Positions 16,360 to 26,526 of a DNA stretch of 64,000 nt are shown in pieces. A program made the position numbers and the translations under genes. Numbering within the stretch: the first letter of the stretch is position 1; every line of letters begins with the position of its first letter. A model generated the notes under the pieces. The model was not told where the DNA came from. It saw only the letters and a list, made by a program, of their open reading frames with translations, and did no database searches. This stretch comes from DMER64 sp041654355 (GTDB taxonomy: Bacteria; Bacteroidota; Bacteroidia; Bacteroidales; UBA932). The stretch lies in assembly GCA_041654355.1 (NCBI GenBank), contig JBAZDQ010000002.1:56412-120411 (forward strand). Direction: 5' to 3'.

Positions 16360-17913
16360 TCAGAGTGTTTTTAATGCATAATCAAGCCTTTCCAGGGTGT
16401 CTTCTTTTCCTATGACCGCCATAATATCAGCCATTCCCGGACCCTGAGGCTCTCCTACAATGCATAGTCGCAAGGCATTCATCACCTGACCGGTTTTCAA
16501 TTGCGCCTGCTCTATCCAATCATGCAAAGTTTTGTCGATGGTAGGAACATCAAAAGGAGTGCACGCTGTCAAAACTTCTTTGGCACGAAGTACTATTGCG
16601 GGTGTTTCCTCTTTCCAGTGCTTTTTCTGTTGAGTTATATCGAATGACTCGGGTGGTACAAAAAAGTAATGCGAAAGATCCCAAAAGTCGTTGACAAAGG
16701 TTGCCCGGCTTTTAATCAGAAATACTACTTTTTCTGCTTTAAGGGGAGTGGTTTTTATTCCTTTGCCTTGTAATACGGGAATGAAGTCCTGAACCAGCCT
16801 GGCATCGGAACGGTTCCTGAGGTATTGTTGGTTAAACCATCTGGCTTTCTCCGGATTGAACCTGGCTCCTGATTTTGTGACGCGTTCCAGGGAAAAGGAT
16901 TCTATTAGTTCTTGCATGGAAAAGAGCTCCTGTTCCGTCCCGGGGTTCCATCCCAGCAAAGCCAGCAGATTAACGAAGGCTTCCGGATAATAACCGTCTT
17001 CCCGGTACCCTCTTGAACGATCGCCATCGGCGCCGCTCCATTCCAGAGGAAATACCGGAAAACCAAGCCGATCCCCATCTCTTTTACTCAGTTTTCCTTT
17101 CCCGTCAGGCTTCAGTAACAGGGGTAAATGTGCGAATTGCGGTTTGTGATCCTGCCAACCAAAAGCTTCGTAGAGCAAATAATGTAAAGGAAGGGAAGGA
17201 AGCCATTCCTCACCCCGGATCACATGGGTGATCTCCATAAGGTGATCATCCACTATATTGGCCAGATGATATGTTGGCAGTCCGTCGTGAGCTTTCCATA
17301 AAACCTTGTCATCCAAGGTGTCACTTTCCACACTTACTTCTCCCCGCACAAGGTCTTTCATATTAACGGCCTTGTTTTCGGGGATTTTAAACCGGATGAC
17401 CCAATTGTTGTTCTCCATCAGGCGACGTCCGGTCTCCTGATCAGACAAATTTAAAGAATTGACCGTTTTTTTCCTGAATGCGTAATTATAAATAAAGGTG
17501 TCTCCCCGGTTTTCTGCCTCTTTACGGTACAATTCCAGTTCTTCCGAAGTGTCGAATGCATAATATGCATCCCCCTGATCAATCAATTGTTGGGCATATT
17601 CACGGTATAAATGTTTTCGTTCGCTTTGCCGGTAAGGAGCAAAGGGATGGCGTGAAGAAGCTTCAGATACCACTTTGCCGTCAGGGGTAACTCCTTCGTC
17701 GGGAACGATACCACACCAGTTTAGCGCTTGGATGATGTATTTTTCGGCTCCGGGCACATAACGTTGCTTATCCGTGTCTTCAATTCTTAGTACGAAAGTC
17801 CCTTTGTGTTGCCGGGCAAATAGATAATTAAAAAGTGCAGTACGCACACCTCCCATGTGAAGCGGTCCTGTAGGGCTGGGGGCAAAACGCACCCTGACTT
17901 TTTCTGTTTGCAT
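16360..17913 (-). CDS. gltX: Glutamyl-tRNA synthetase
   Basis: 517 residues, class I synthetase that charges tRNA-Glu. The HIGH-type signature is in RFAPSPTGPLHMGGVRTALF (HMGG at residues 19-22). The KMSKS-type loop is KLSKRDGDRLGFPVFP near 258, followed by an acidic insertion (WSGADGDRSRGYREDGY). The C-terminal helical anticodon-binding domain extends to residue 517. Whether it also charges tRNA-Gln cannot be told here. It starts 1 bp after ftsZ ends, so it continues the dcw transcript. Confidence 0.96.
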   Translation of the reverse strand: MQTEKVRVRFAPSPTGPLHMGGVRTALFNYLFARQHKGTFVLRIEDTDKQRYVPGAEKYIIQALNWCGIVPDEGVTPDGKVVSEASSRHPFAPYRQSERKHLYREYAQQLIDQGDAYYAFDTSEELELYRKEAENRGDTFIYNYAFRKKTVNSLNLSDQETGRRLMENNNWVIRFKIPENKAVNMKDLVRGEVSVESDTLDDKVLWKAHDGLPTYHLANIVDDHLMEITHVIRGEEWLPSLPLHYLLYEAFGWQDHKPQFAHLPLLLKPDGKGKLSKRDGDRLGFPVFPLEWSGADGDRSRGYREDGYYPEAFVNLLALLGWNPGTEQELFSMQELIESFSLERVTKSGARFNPEKARWFNQQYLRNRSDARLVQDFIPVLQGKGIKTTPLKAEKVVFLIKSRATFVNDFWDLSHYFFVPPESFDITQQKKHWKEETPAIVLRAKEVLTACTPFDVPTIDKTLHDWIEQAQLKTGQVMNALRLCIVGEPQGPGMADIMAVIGKEDTLERLDYALKTL

Positions 17914-17914
17914 A

Positions 17915-19318
17915 TCAGTCTTGTGTTTGATGTATATAAGAGTTGTCTGTACTTAAATGTTGCTGTCCGTTCTTTTCTTCAATCTTATGTTTGGACGGGC
18001 CCGGCACTTCGGATTGGAATGACATTTTATAACGGGCGTCTTTTCTTTTATATGCCGGTACCTGTTCCAGTTCCGTTATGTTTTGCTTATCGTCCAGGAT
18101 CAGGACAGGTTTATTACCAGGGACGGCTTGATGCGAATGAATATCCGGCTGTACCCGGAAAACACTCCTGTTGGGCGTGATCCGGAATTCTCCGTCTTCG
18201 GCTTCTTCAGGTACTTGTTCCTGGTTATCAGCAATATCTGTGCCGTCATTTCCTGCTGCTTTCCCATCCAGGAAAACGGATTCTTTCCTCTCGTTTTCTT
18301 TTCCCGCATCTTTTCCGTAGACAGCTATGGGAGGAAGCGAATGAATGCTGAACCCTGTGGCTATCATGGTAACTCTGATTTCATCCTGCAAAGAAGGATC
18401 ACAAATGACACCTCTTTTAAAATTAGATACGCCTCCGGTATAATCTGCCATATAACCCATTATCTGGGATAATTCGGTCATGGTCAAAGCTTTTTCCTTG
18501 CCTGAGGTGATGTTTACCAGGACGTTCCGGGCATGTGTCAGATCGGCATCTTCAAGCAGGGGAGAGGTAAAGGCCGATTCAACAGCTTTCACTGCCCTGT
18601 TTTCCCCGCTTCCCGATCCGGTACCCATCAGGGCCATTCCGCTTTGTTTCATCACCATTTTTACATCGGCAAAATCCACATTCACGAATCCCGGCCGGGT
18701 TATGATCTCTGAAATACCCCTGACAGCAGAATTTAATATATCGTCGGTACGATGAAAGGCCTCAAATATAGGCAGGTCTCCGTACGCTTTGTATAATTTC
18801 TCATTGTCAATTACCAGCATGGAGTCTGTAAATTGCTGCATTTCCTGGATTCCTTCCATGGCGCGTTTCAAAAAATCTTTCCCTTCATCGCGGAAAGGCA
18901 GGGTTACTACTGCTACGGTAAGCAAGCCCATATCCCTTGCGATCCTGGCAAGCACCGGAGCAGCCCCGGTTCCTGTGCCCCCGCCCATCCCGGCGGTTAT
19001 AAAAACCATTTCTGTGTTGCCTTCAAACAGAGTCCTTATGCGTTCCTCACTTTCCAGGGCAGCCTGTTTGGCAATTTCGGGATTGCAGCCGGCTCCCCTT
19101 CCGCGCGTAATCACACTTCCCAATTGCAATTTTTCTTTGACCGGACTCATTTCCAGAGCCTGTGCATCCGTATTGCAGACCACAAAATCAACATCAGTCA
19201 GCCCGGATCGATACATATGGCTTACGGCGTTTCCGCCTCCGCCTCCGACCCCGATCACTTTTATAATGGATTGGTTATTTTCCCAGTTCAGAGGGATAAA
19301 TTCTTCTTTTTCTTCCAT
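17915..19318 (-). CDS. ftsZ: Cell division protein FtsZ
   Basis: 467 residues, tubulin-like GTPase that forms the division ring. The GTP-binding tubulin signature GGGTGTGAAPVLA is near residue 115, and the synergy (T7) loop Asn-Asp region is in GFVNVDFADVKMVM near 210. A disordered linker (about 330-420) precedes ITELEQVPAYKRK, the likely FtsA-binding peptide. Unlike in E. coli that peptide is not at the end: about 40 further residues follow, ending STDNSYIHQTQD. I recall similar endings (NSFLH..) in other Bacteroidetes FtsZ proteins, so this is probably a phylum trait. It lies 5 bp downstream of ftsA. Confidence 0.97.
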   Translation of the reverse strand: MEEKEEFIPLNWENNQSIIKVIGVGGGGGNAVSHMYRSGLTDVDFVVCNTDAQALEMSPVKEKLQLGSVITRGRGAGCNPEIAKQAALESEERIRTLFEGNTEMVFITAGMGGGTGTGAAPVLARIARDMGLLTVAVVTLPFRDEGKDFLKRAMEGIQEMQQFTDSMLVIDNEKLYKAYGDLPIFEAFHRTDDILNSAVRGISEIITRPGFVNVDFADVKMVMKQSGMALMGTGSGSGENRAVKAVESAFTSPLLEDADLTHARNVLVNITSGKEKALTMTELSQIMGYMADYTGGVSNFKRGVICDPSLQDEIRVTMIATGFSIHSLPPIAVYGKDAGKENERKESVFLDGKAAGNDGTDIADNQEQVPEEAEDGEFRITPNRSVFRVQPDIHSHQAVPGNKPVLILDDKQNITELEQVPAYKRKDARYKMSFQSEVPGPSKHKIEEKNGQQHLSTDNSYIHQTQD

Positions 19319-19323
19319 ATTAT

Positions 19324-20661
19324 TTACGCTTCATTATCCACATTGGTAAAAAAACGACTCAGAGAGTTTATAAACAAATTTCCCTGTGTCACGTTTTCTT
19401 TATTATTGTTGCTTTTTACGGTTTTTGGTTTTCTGACCTTTTTTGTCTTTTCCGTACTGTCATTTTCTACGTTCTGAAATATTTCATCCAGGTTTTTGCT
19501 TTGTTCGGCAGCATAATTGGCTTGTTTTTCAAATTCGCTGATCAACATACCGGCTGCACAGGAATAGGTAACCTGGTTCACTTCTTCACAGTTTTCTGTT
19601 ATCAACCCGTGTGGATGGGCTATACGGGCATCGTACCCTGTTTTGTATTTTATGAACTGGGTTAAATCGGATAGCAATGCACCTCCTCCTGTAAGAACAA
19701 TCCCTGCAGGTAGTTTTTCTGCAAACCCGCTTTGATGGATCTCGTACATAACAGCATCCAGTATTTCATCCATCCTGGCCTCAATTACATGGGCAAGATA
19801 TTTAAAAGGTATTTCCCTTGATTCCCTTCCTCCTATCCCCGAAATTACAATAGCCTTGTTTTCCGGGGCAAGATCTGCATAACAAGAACCGTACTGGATC
19901 TTCATTTGTTCTGCCTGCCTGGAAGTTACTTCACACCCCTGACGGATGTCCTCGGTAATGACATTTCCGCCAAAAGGTATTACGGCTGTGTGACGTACAA
20001 TATTATCCTGGTATACAAGCACATCGGTTGTCCCACCGCCTATGTCTATCATGGCTACGCCCAATTCTTTCTCGTCTTCGTGCAGTACAGCTTCTGCAGT
20101 GGCAAGAGGTTCCAGGATAAGTTTTGACAATTTCAGGCCGGTGTTTTCAATACATCTTTTGGTGTGTTCTGCAGAAACGCTTTTTCCAATAAAAAGCTTA
20201 TAGTTGGCTTCAATACAACTTCCGTACATACCCACCGGATCCGGCATATCTCTGTATTCATCCACATGATAAGATTGTGGTACTACATGAAGTACTTCTT
20301 CCCCGGGATCAACGCGCGAATGGTACATGTTCCGCCACATTCGATCGATCTCTTCCCGGGAAATCTCTTCGTTACAGCTGGAGCGGTTGTTGTTGCTGCT
20401 TACGGATTTACAGCGGATATACTGTCCGGCTATGCCAACAGTCACTTCTCGAACAGGGTTCCCCGTCTTTGCCTCCAATTCTTCCAGAAGTGGTCTGAGC
20501 GTGTTCAGGACGCTCTGATTATTGACCACTTCACCCCGGAGAATCCCCTGTGACGGGGCCTCACAGGAAGCAATAACTTTATAGCCTTCAGTCGTTTTTG
20601 TTCCGCTCAGGCAGACCACCTTGGTAGTCCCCAGATCGATTACAGAAATAGTTTTTTCCAT
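19324..20661 (-). CDS. ftsA: Cell division protein FtsA
   Basis: 445 residues, actin-like ATPase that ties FtsZ to the membrane and recruits later division proteins. The N-terminal phosphate-binding loop is VIDLGTTKVVCLSG. The 1C domain follows (about 85-165), the second phosphate loop is MIDIGGGTTDVLVY near 205 and the adenosine motif GIVLTGGGALLSDL near 330. The C terminus after a lysine-rich linker (TEKTKKVRKPKTVKSNNNKE) ends with a short amphipathic stretch, FINSLSRFFTNV, that fits a membrane-targeting helix. Confidence 0.96.
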   Translation of the reverse strand: MEKTISVIDLGTTKVVCLSGTKTTEGYKVIASCEAPSQGILRGEVVNNQSVLNTLRPLLEELEAKTGNPVREVTVGIAGQYIRCKSVSSNNNRSSCNEEISREEIDRMWRNMYHSRVDPGEEVLHVVPQSYHVDEYRDMPDPVGMYGSCIEANYKLFIGKSVSAEHTKRCIENTGLKLSKLILEPLATAEAVLHEDEKELGVAMIDIGGGTTDVLVYQDNIVRHTAVIPFGGNVITEDIRQGCEVTSRQAEQMKIQYGSCYADLAPENKAIVISGIGGRESREIPFKYLAHVIEARMDEILDAVMYEIHQSGFAEKLPAGIVLTGGGALLSDLTQFIKYKTGYDARIAHPHGLITENCEEVNQVTYSCAAGMLISEFEKQANYAAEQSKNLDEIFQNVENDSTEKTKKVRKPKTVKSNNNKENVTQGNLFINSLSRFFTNVDNEA

Positions 20662-20682
20662 GGGTCAGACAGTTTAATATTT

Positions 20683-21474
20683 TTAAATCTCTTTTCGCGT
20701 ACAAACCAACTGGTTTCCAAAACGGGCATCTACAGCACTGTATTTTCCCATTTCGCCCCGGGGAACCAGCACCCGGTAAAATTCCAGGAGTTTGTTCATT
20801 TTGTATTCAAATTGTTCCAAAGCACCGATTTTTAGAACCGGATGTTCTTCACGGGGAATAATGGTTATGTCCCGGGGACCGGCAACTGAAATACATTGAA
20901 CTTTTTCTTTCCAAAAATGGTGATCGGAAACGTAAGCCATCAGGCGGCTCATTTTCTGTAACCACATATCGGTACTTTCAATGGGTCCCCGGTATGCGGC
21001 AGGATAGTCAAAGGGCACATCCCCGCTGACAACCAGCACAGGCAAACGGTAAGGATTAACCATAGGAATTATGAATGCTTCCCGGGAGACAAAAAATGAT
21101 CCGCCGGATGTTTCAATCCTGTACAAAGGCATGTGTTGCAATATTTCCAGGCGAAGTGTCCCGTTTATTGTTCTAACGGCATGGCATTGCCGCACAGAGG
21201 CAAAAGATTCCACTTCTTTTTCAAGTAGTTGCATCGGAATCTCGGCGAAATTTAGCCCCAGCATTTTCAAAGGATTGTTTTCCAGGAAAGTGGCAATTTC
21301 GCCGGCTTGTATCAGCGGGTTTTCCAGGCTGTCTTTCACTACAACTACCACATCCTGGCACCTTTCCTGGCTTTTTTCTCGAACCAGGCTGCCTGCAAAG
21401 TAAAAATAGGCACCCAAAACTCCCGACAATGCCAGGTAGCCCAGAACATGCAGTATTTTCTTCCCTTTACTCAT
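20683..21474 (-). CDS. ftsQ: Cell division protein FtsQ
   Basis: 263 residues. A basic N terminus (MSKGKK) and one membrane helix (about 9-27) are followed by a periplasmic region with POTRA-like and beta domains (LKMLGLNFAEIPMQLLEKEV onward). FtsQ links early and late division proteins. Sequence identity in this family is low; the call rests on size, topology and position between murC and ftsA. The ATG at 21474 overlaps the murC stop as ATGA, so I prefer it to an upstream start. Confidence 0.9.
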   Translation of the reverse strand: MSKGKKILHVLGYLALSGVLGAYFYFAGSLVREKSQERCQDVVVVVKDSLENPLIQAGEIATFLENNPLKMLGLNFAEIPMQLLEKEVESFASVRQCHAVRTINGTLRLEILQHMPLYRIETSGGSFFVSREAFIIPMVNPYRLPVLVVSGDVPFDYPAAYRGPIESTDMWLQKMSRLMAYVSDHHFWKEKVQCISVAGPRDITIIPREEHPVLKIGALEQFEYKMNKLLEFYRVLVPRGEMGKYSAVDARFGNQLVCTRKEI

Positions 21475-22844
21475 ACATCCATCTCCTTCAAACATTCTGA
21501 AATCGGTTGAACAAGCCGGTCAATATTTCCGGCCCCTAATGTGACCAAAACCCCGGGTTTATACTTTTTAATACAGGATATGATTTGTGTAGCATCCCGT
21601 ATTTCTTTTTCTTTTACGGTTAACAGTTCTGCTATCATTTCTGCTCCCACGCCGGGGATCGGTTGTTCCCTGGCGGGATAAACGGGCATAAGGATCACCC
21701 GGTCCAGCAGATCCAGACTTTGGGCAAATTCCCTTGCAAAATCACGGGTTCTGGAATACAAATGAGGCTGGAATATACCTGTGATCTTTTTGCCGGGGAA
21801 CCATTCCCTGATCGATTGCACGACGGCCTGTATTTCCCGTGGGTGATGGGCGTAATCATCTATGTAGCAATACTTTTTCGTGTGGTATTGCACATCCATT
21901 CTTCTGGCTACACCGCGAAATGAAGCCAGGGCTTCTTTTATGGCGCTAGCAGAAATGCCGTTTAAATATGCCAACGCGGCTGCCCCAACGGCATTTTCCA
22001 CATTGATTCGTCCGGGAATTCCCAGGTGACAATTTTTCAGCTGGGTGTCCTGAAGAACCAGGTCAAAAGTAAATATGCCGCCTTCTCCTATGAAATGGTT
22101 TGTTGCATAAAAATCACAGGGAATATCGTAATGATAATAGAGGCAATTGACGTTTTGCGGTAGAGACAATGGCAATTGTACTCCTTTTTTTAATACCAGG
22201 GAGCCCCCGGGTACGATTTGTGAAGCAAACTGTGCGAAAGCTTCTTTCACCGCCAGGTGAGATCCGTAAATATCCAGATGGTCTGCATCTGCAGAGGTTA
22301 TAAGTGCCGTTTGGGGGAACAATTGCAAAAAGGAACGGTCGTATTCGTCAGCCTCGGCTACAAGAAATCTATTGTCACTTAACAACAGGTTGGACCTGTA
22401 ATTTTTTGAAATACCTCCCAGGAAAGCTGTACACCCGGTTCCCGACACCTCCATGATGTGAGCCAGAAGGGTAGAGGTAGTTGTTTTACCGTGCGTACCC
22501 GCTACGGCCAGCGTTTTATGATCCCCGGCAATACGTCCAAGCGCCACGGATCTTTTTATAATATCATACCCGTTTTCCCTGAGCCACTGAAGTTCTTTAT
22601 TTTTTTCAGGGACTGCCGGAGTATAGATAACCAGTGTTTTGTCCGGATCTCTCCGTAAATCTTCCGGGATCAGCGCAGGATCATCCTTATAGTGTACGCA
22701 GATACCTTCGCTTTCCAGTTGACCTGTCAGCGATGACGAGGTCAGATCATATCCTGCCACCTTTGCCCCGGCATTATTGTAATACCTGGCCAGAGCACTC
22801 ATACCTATTCCTCCTATACCCAGAAAATAAACATTCTCTATCAT
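21471..22844 (-). CDS. murC: UDP-N-acetylmuramate--L-alanine ligase
   Basis: 457 residues. It adds L-alanine to UDP-MurNAc, the first step of the peptide stem. The N-terminal UDP-binding Rossmann domain starts IENVYFLGIGGIGMSALARY. The ATP P-loop is VAGTHGKTTTSTLLAHIM near residue 115, followed by LVAEADEYDRSFLQL. C-terminal ligase motifs include YCYIDDYAHHPREIQAVV and GIFQPHLYSRTRDFA. It overlaps murG and ftsQ by 4 bp each. Confidence 0.97.
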   Translation of the reverse strand: MIENVYFLGIGGIGMSALARYYNNAGAKVAGYDLTSSSLTGQLESEGICVHYKDDPALIPEDLRRDPDKTLVIYTPAVPEKNKELQWLRENGYDIIKRSVALGRIAGDHKTLAVAGTHGKTTTSTLLAHIMEVSGTGCTAFLGGISKNYRSNLLLSDNRFLVAEADEYDRSFLQLFPQTALITSADADHLDIYGSHLAVKEAFAQFASQIVPGGSLVLKKGVQLPLSLPQNVNCLYYHYDIPCDFYATNHFIGEGGIFTFDLVLQDTQLKNCHLGIPGRINVENAVGAAALAYLNGISASAIKEALASFRGVARRMDVQYHTKKYCYIDDYAHHPREIQAVVQSIREWFPGKKITGIFQPHLYSRTRDFAREFAQSLDLLDRVILMPVYPAREQPIPGVGAEMIAELLTVKEKEIRDATQIISCIKKYKPGVLVTLGAGNIDRLVQPISECLKEMDV

Positions 22845-23959
22845 AACTCCAGGACCATTTTTGCTATTTGATCGGCTGCGTAAGGCCGACTTAATTTCAA
22901 TATATTTTCAGACAGAACGGCTAGACGACTGTCATTAAAAACCAGTTCAAGGGCCTGATCCATAAGCGAATCAGCAGCCAGATGGTCAGCGATCAGGCAC
23001 CCGGCATCTTCTTTGACCAGGGCCATGGCGTTGTGCGTCTGGTGATCTTCCGCCACGTTGGGTGATGGAACAAATATGCAGGCTTTCCCGGCGGCACTCA
23101 ATTCAGAGATACTCCCGGCGCCTGCCCGCGAAACAACCAGGTCTGCAGTATTATAGGCCAAATCCATATGATGTATGAATTCCATGGGATAAACGGCGGC
23201 ATCCGGAAAATCCTGTTTTGCCGTTGTGGCCTGCCTGATCCCGTTCTTTCCACATTGCCAGATGATCTGAACCGGAAAATTTCCTGCACGGGGCAGGAAA
23301 TTTTCTATACAACGGTTCAGTGTCCCTGCACCCAGGCTTCCGCCTATTACCAGGATTGTCTTTTTTCCCGGATCCAGCCCAAAATGAGTACGGGCTGCCT
23401 GTCGTGATTCCGGGGTGGAGGGATGGATATCGTTTCTGATGGGATTCCCTGTCAAAACGATCTTGGATTCCGGGAAAAATTTTTCCATTCCCGGATACGC
23501 CACGCAAATATGAACGGCTTTTGAAGCTAGTAATTTATTGGTTTTTCCTGCAAAACTGTTTTGTTCCTGTATGATATAGGGAACACCTTTTCTGCCGGCT
23601 GTCCACAAAAGGGGACCGCTGGCGTAGCCTCCCACACCTACGGCAACTGTGGGTTTAAAATCATCCAGGATCCTCCCGGCAGCGGCAATGCTTTCCAAAA
23701 GACGGAAAGGCAGCATAAGATTTGCCGAGATGCTTTTCATCGAAAGATCACGCCGGAGACCGGCTATAGGCAATCCTTTGATCCTGTATCCTGCCGCCGG
23801 CACTTTTTCCATTTCCATCCTTCCCAGAGCTCCTACAAATAAAATTTCCGCCACGGGATCCTGTATCCGTATGGCATGTGCAATGGAAACGGCCGGAAAG
23901 ATATGGCCGCCGGTACCTCCTCCGCTTATGATGATCCTATGATTGCTACGTTGTTTCAT
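22841..23959 (-). CDS. murG: Lipid II synthase MurG (GlcNAc transferase)
   Basis: 372 residues, GT28 family. It adds GlcNAc to lipid I on the inner face of the membrane to give lipid II. The N-terminal glycine loop is ISGGGTGGHIFPAVSIA (residues 12-28). The second glycine loop is VIGGSLGAGTLNRCI near 200, and the sugar-nucleotide site includes LVVSRAGAGSISELSAAGKA near 280. The first codons overlap the end of ftsW by 14 bp. Confidence 0.97.
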   Translation of the reverse strand: MKQRSNHRIIISGGGTGGHIFPAVSIAHAIRIQDPVAEILFVGALGRMEMEKVPAAGYRIKGLPIAGLRRDLSMKSISANLMLPFRLLESIAAAGRILDDFKPTVAVGVGGYASGPLLWTAGRKGVPYIIQEQNSFAGKTNKLLASKAVHICVAYPGMEKFFPESKIVLTGNPIRNDIHPSTPESRQAARTHFGLDPGKKTILVIGGSLGAGTLNRCIENFLPRAGNFPVQIIWQCGKNGIRQATTAKQDFPDAAVYPMEFIHHMDLAYNTADLVVSRAGAGSISELSAAGKACIFVPSPNVAEDHQTHNAMALVKEDAGCLIADHLAADSLMDQALELVFNDSRLAVLSENILKLSRPYAADQIAKMVLEL

Positions 23960-25166
23960 TTCCCGTTATCGATTTCATTTCTTCTTCCGTAAGCTCAAGT
24001 GTATAAAGCCTGTCGTCCTGCAAAGCCCTGCTAACTGACAACATCATTCCAAAAGCAATACTAACAGCCAGTACAGAGGATCCCCCCGAACTGATCAGAG
24101 GCAGTGTCTGTCCCGTGACAGGTAGTAATCCCACATTGACAAGAATATGGATCATCGCCTGGGTAACTATCAAGATCCCCAATCCGCAAACCAGCATGGC
24201 GGAAAACACCTTCTTGCAATCTTTGGCTATCAGGATGACGCTGTAAAGCAGCCAGAAATACAATCCCAGGACAAAGATTCCTCCAATAAGACCTGTTTCT
24301 TCTACTATGATGGAATAGATATAATCACTGTTTGACAAAGGTAAAACATGGCGTAAATTTCCGTTTCCCGGAATCTTGCCTCCAATCCCGCCTGTAGCTA
24401 TGGCAACTTTGGAATACATGACCTGATCGCTTTCTTTTTCTTCTTCCTGCTCCCCGATCCCCAAAAATCCGGTAATACGTTTTTCAACCGTTTCAAGACG
24501 GGAAGAAGATGCCAGGGTAGAACCTTCTTCTTTTTGCAAAACCCTCTGAAGTACCATCCCACCGTAAAGTAACCCCGCCAGCAAAACCACTATGCCTGCT
24601 CCTTTGGCAATGTAAGCAAAACGGACGCGGGATATGAGCAACATAATAAAAACGGTAATGGTAAGTAAAACCCCCGTAGAAAATCCTTCCCATATAATGG
24701 GAATGATAAATACCAATAATGGCAGAAACAATCTCAGTAAAAAACCTTTGAATGTTGCAATCTTGTCTTCTTCCAATACTTTGGCAACGAACAGGATCAG
24801 GGCAATTTTTGCAAATTCCGAAGTCTGAAAACTGAATCCGTGAATAGACAGCCAGCGCGTGCCTTCATTCCTGCTTTCACCCATGAACAATGTGAGGAAA
24901 AGCAGTACCACAGCCCCGGCATATGCAAAATAGGCAACTTTCCTGTATACCCCCAGGGGAATGATATGACACAGATAAATTACACCGAACCCCAGCAGTA
25001 TAAACCTCATTTGTTTGAGCATTATGGAAAAAGTGGTGGTATGTTCCATCACCGCAATCCGGCTGGAAGAAGAATATACAAAAACCAGCGAAAGCAATGA
25101 AAATATAATGATCAATGCCCACAGGGACGTATCCCCCTTTAATAGTATGTTCTTCTTTACGCTCAT
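23946..25166 (-). CDS. ftsW: Peptidoglycan glycosyltransferase FtsW (SEDS family)
   Basis: 406 residues with about ten membrane segments. FtsW polymerises lipid II at the septum together with FtsI. SEDS hallmarks are GTRWLSIHGFSFQTSEFAKI near residue 98 and the C-terminal LPLISSGGSSVLAVSIAFGM near 355. A large loop at about 205-250 (RVLQKEEGSTLASSSRLETV) is the extracytoplasmic region that contacts the transpeptidase. The position between murD and murG supports FtsW over RodA. Confidence 0.96.
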   Translation of the reverse strand: MSVKKNILLKGDTSLWALIIIFSLLSLVFVYSSSSRIAVMEHTTTFSIMLKQMRFILLGFGVIYLCHIIPLGVYRKVAYFAYAGAVVLLFLTLFMGESRNEGTRWLSIHGFSFQTSEFAKIALILFVAKVLEEDKIATFKGFLLRLFLPLLVFIIPIIWEGFSTGVLLTITVFIMLLISRVRFAYIAKGAGIVVLLAGLLYGGMVLQRVLQKEEGSTLASSSRLETVEKRITGFLGIGEQEEEKESDQVMYSKVAIATGGIGGKIPGNGNLRHVLPLSNSDYIYSIIVEETGLIGGIFVLGLYFWLLYSVILIAKDCKKVFSAMLVCGLGILIVTQAMIHILVNVGLLPVTGQTLPLISSGGSSVLAVSIAFGMMLSVSRALQDDRLYTLELTEEEMKSITGNETT

Positions 25167-25174
25167 AATAATGA

Positions 25175-26512
25175 CTACAGTTTTCTTACGGCTTCTTTAA
25201 ACTGATCGCCACGGTCTTCATAATTGCGGAAAAGGTCAAAGCTGGCACAGGCCGGCGAAAGCAATACGGTGTCTCCCGGCCCGGAAGCCCGGTAGGACTG
25301 TGCAACGGCTTCTTCCATAGAATGTGTGTCAACAATCTCCGGGACCTTCCCGGAGAACGCATTAATGATCTTTTTATTGTCTTTTCCCAGGCATACAATG
25401 GTTTTTACCTTATTGGAAACAAGATCTGCAAGTACAGTGTAATCATTCCCTTTATCCTGACCTCCCACAATCCAGATCACAGGACCCTGTATGCTTTCCA
25501 AAGCGTACCAAACGGAATTCACGTTAGTGGCTTTAGAATCGTTGATGTACAGGGACCCTTTTACCCGGGCAACCTGCTCCATTCTGTGCGGAATGTTTTT
25601 AAAGGATGTCAGGCTTTCCCTGATCACCGGATTGCTAATGTTCATGATCTTTGCCGAGAGGGCAGCGGCCATCGAGTTGTAAACATTGTGTTTTCCCTGG
25701 AGCGCCAGCTCATTGATGAACATTTCAAATTCCTGTTTTCCATAGACCACATGCATCTTTTCGCCGACAGCATAAGCCCCTTCCGGGACGGTTACTGTTT
25801 GTGATATTGGTAGCATTTTAGCTTTCAGTACGATGCGATTTAAATGTTCCATGGAAATTTCATCGTCACGGCAGAATATAAAGCAATCGTCTTCTTCCAT
25901 ATTTTGGGTAATCCTGAATTTGGCTTTAACGTATTCCTTCAGATTGTAATCATACCGGTCAAGATGGTCCGGCGTAATATTTAGCAGAATGGCAATATCT
26001 GCCTTGAAATCGTACATGCCGTCCAATTGGAAACTGCTGAGTTCCAATACGTAAATATCATAATTTTGTGTAGCAACCTGGTAAGCGAAACTCTGACCCA
26101 CATTTCCGGCAAGTCCTACATTCAGCCCGGCGTTTTTAAGCAGGTAATATATCAGGGAAGATGTGGTCGTTTTCCCGTTGCTTCCGGTAATACATATTTT
26201 GCGGGCCTGCGTGAACCTGCCTGCGAATTCAATCTCTGAAATCACCGGAATGCCCGCCTTGTTCAGATCTTCCACCAAGGGTAACGTATCAGGGATACCG
26301 GGACTTTTAACCACTTCGCCGGCCTGCATGATAAGGGGGACAGAGTGCATCCCTTCTTCATATTCAATTCCGTGATCACCCAGCAGATCCTTAGCAGCGG
26401 GACGAATAATCCCTGAATCCGAAAGAAACACATCGTAGCCCTGTTTCTTTGCCAGAACTGCAGCTCCTACGCCGCTTTCCCCACCACCCAGTATTACCAG
26501 TCTGTTATTCAT
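25175..26512 (-). CDS. murD: UDP-N-acetylmuramoylalanine--D-glutamate ligase
   Basis: 445 residues. It adds D-glutamate to UDP-MurNAc-L-Ala. The first domain starts RLVILGGGESGVGAAVLAKK. The ATP site is CITGSNGKTTTSSLIYYLL near residue 110. Later motifs include LNITPDHLDRYDY, YINDSKATNVNSVWYALES and WIVGGQDKGNDY, all typical of MurD. Starting 14 bp downstream of mraY, it is inside the dcw operon. Confidence 0.97.
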   Translation of the reverse strand: MNNRLVILGGGESGVGAAVLAKKQGYDVFLSDSGIIRPAAKDLLGDHGIEYEEGMHSVPLIMQAGEVVKSPGIPDTLPLVEDLNKAGIPVISEIEFAGRFTQARKICITGSNGKTTTSSLIYYLLKNAGLNVGLAGNVGQSFAYQVATQNYDIYVLELSSFQLDGMYDFKADIAILLNITPDHLDRYDYNLKEYVKAKFRITQNMEEDDCFIFCRDDEISMEHLNRIVLKAKMLPISQTVTVPEGAYAVGEKMHVVYGKQEFEMFINELALQGKHNVYNSMAAALSAKIMNISNPVIRESLTSFKNIPHRMEQVARVKGSLYINDSKATNVNSVWYALESIQGPVIWIVGGQDKGNDYTVLADLVSNKVKTIVCLGKDNKKIINAFSGKVPEIVDTHSMEEAVAQSYRASGPGDTVLLSPACASFDLFRNYEDRGDQFKEAVRKL

Positions 26513-26526
26513 AGATTATTACGTTG

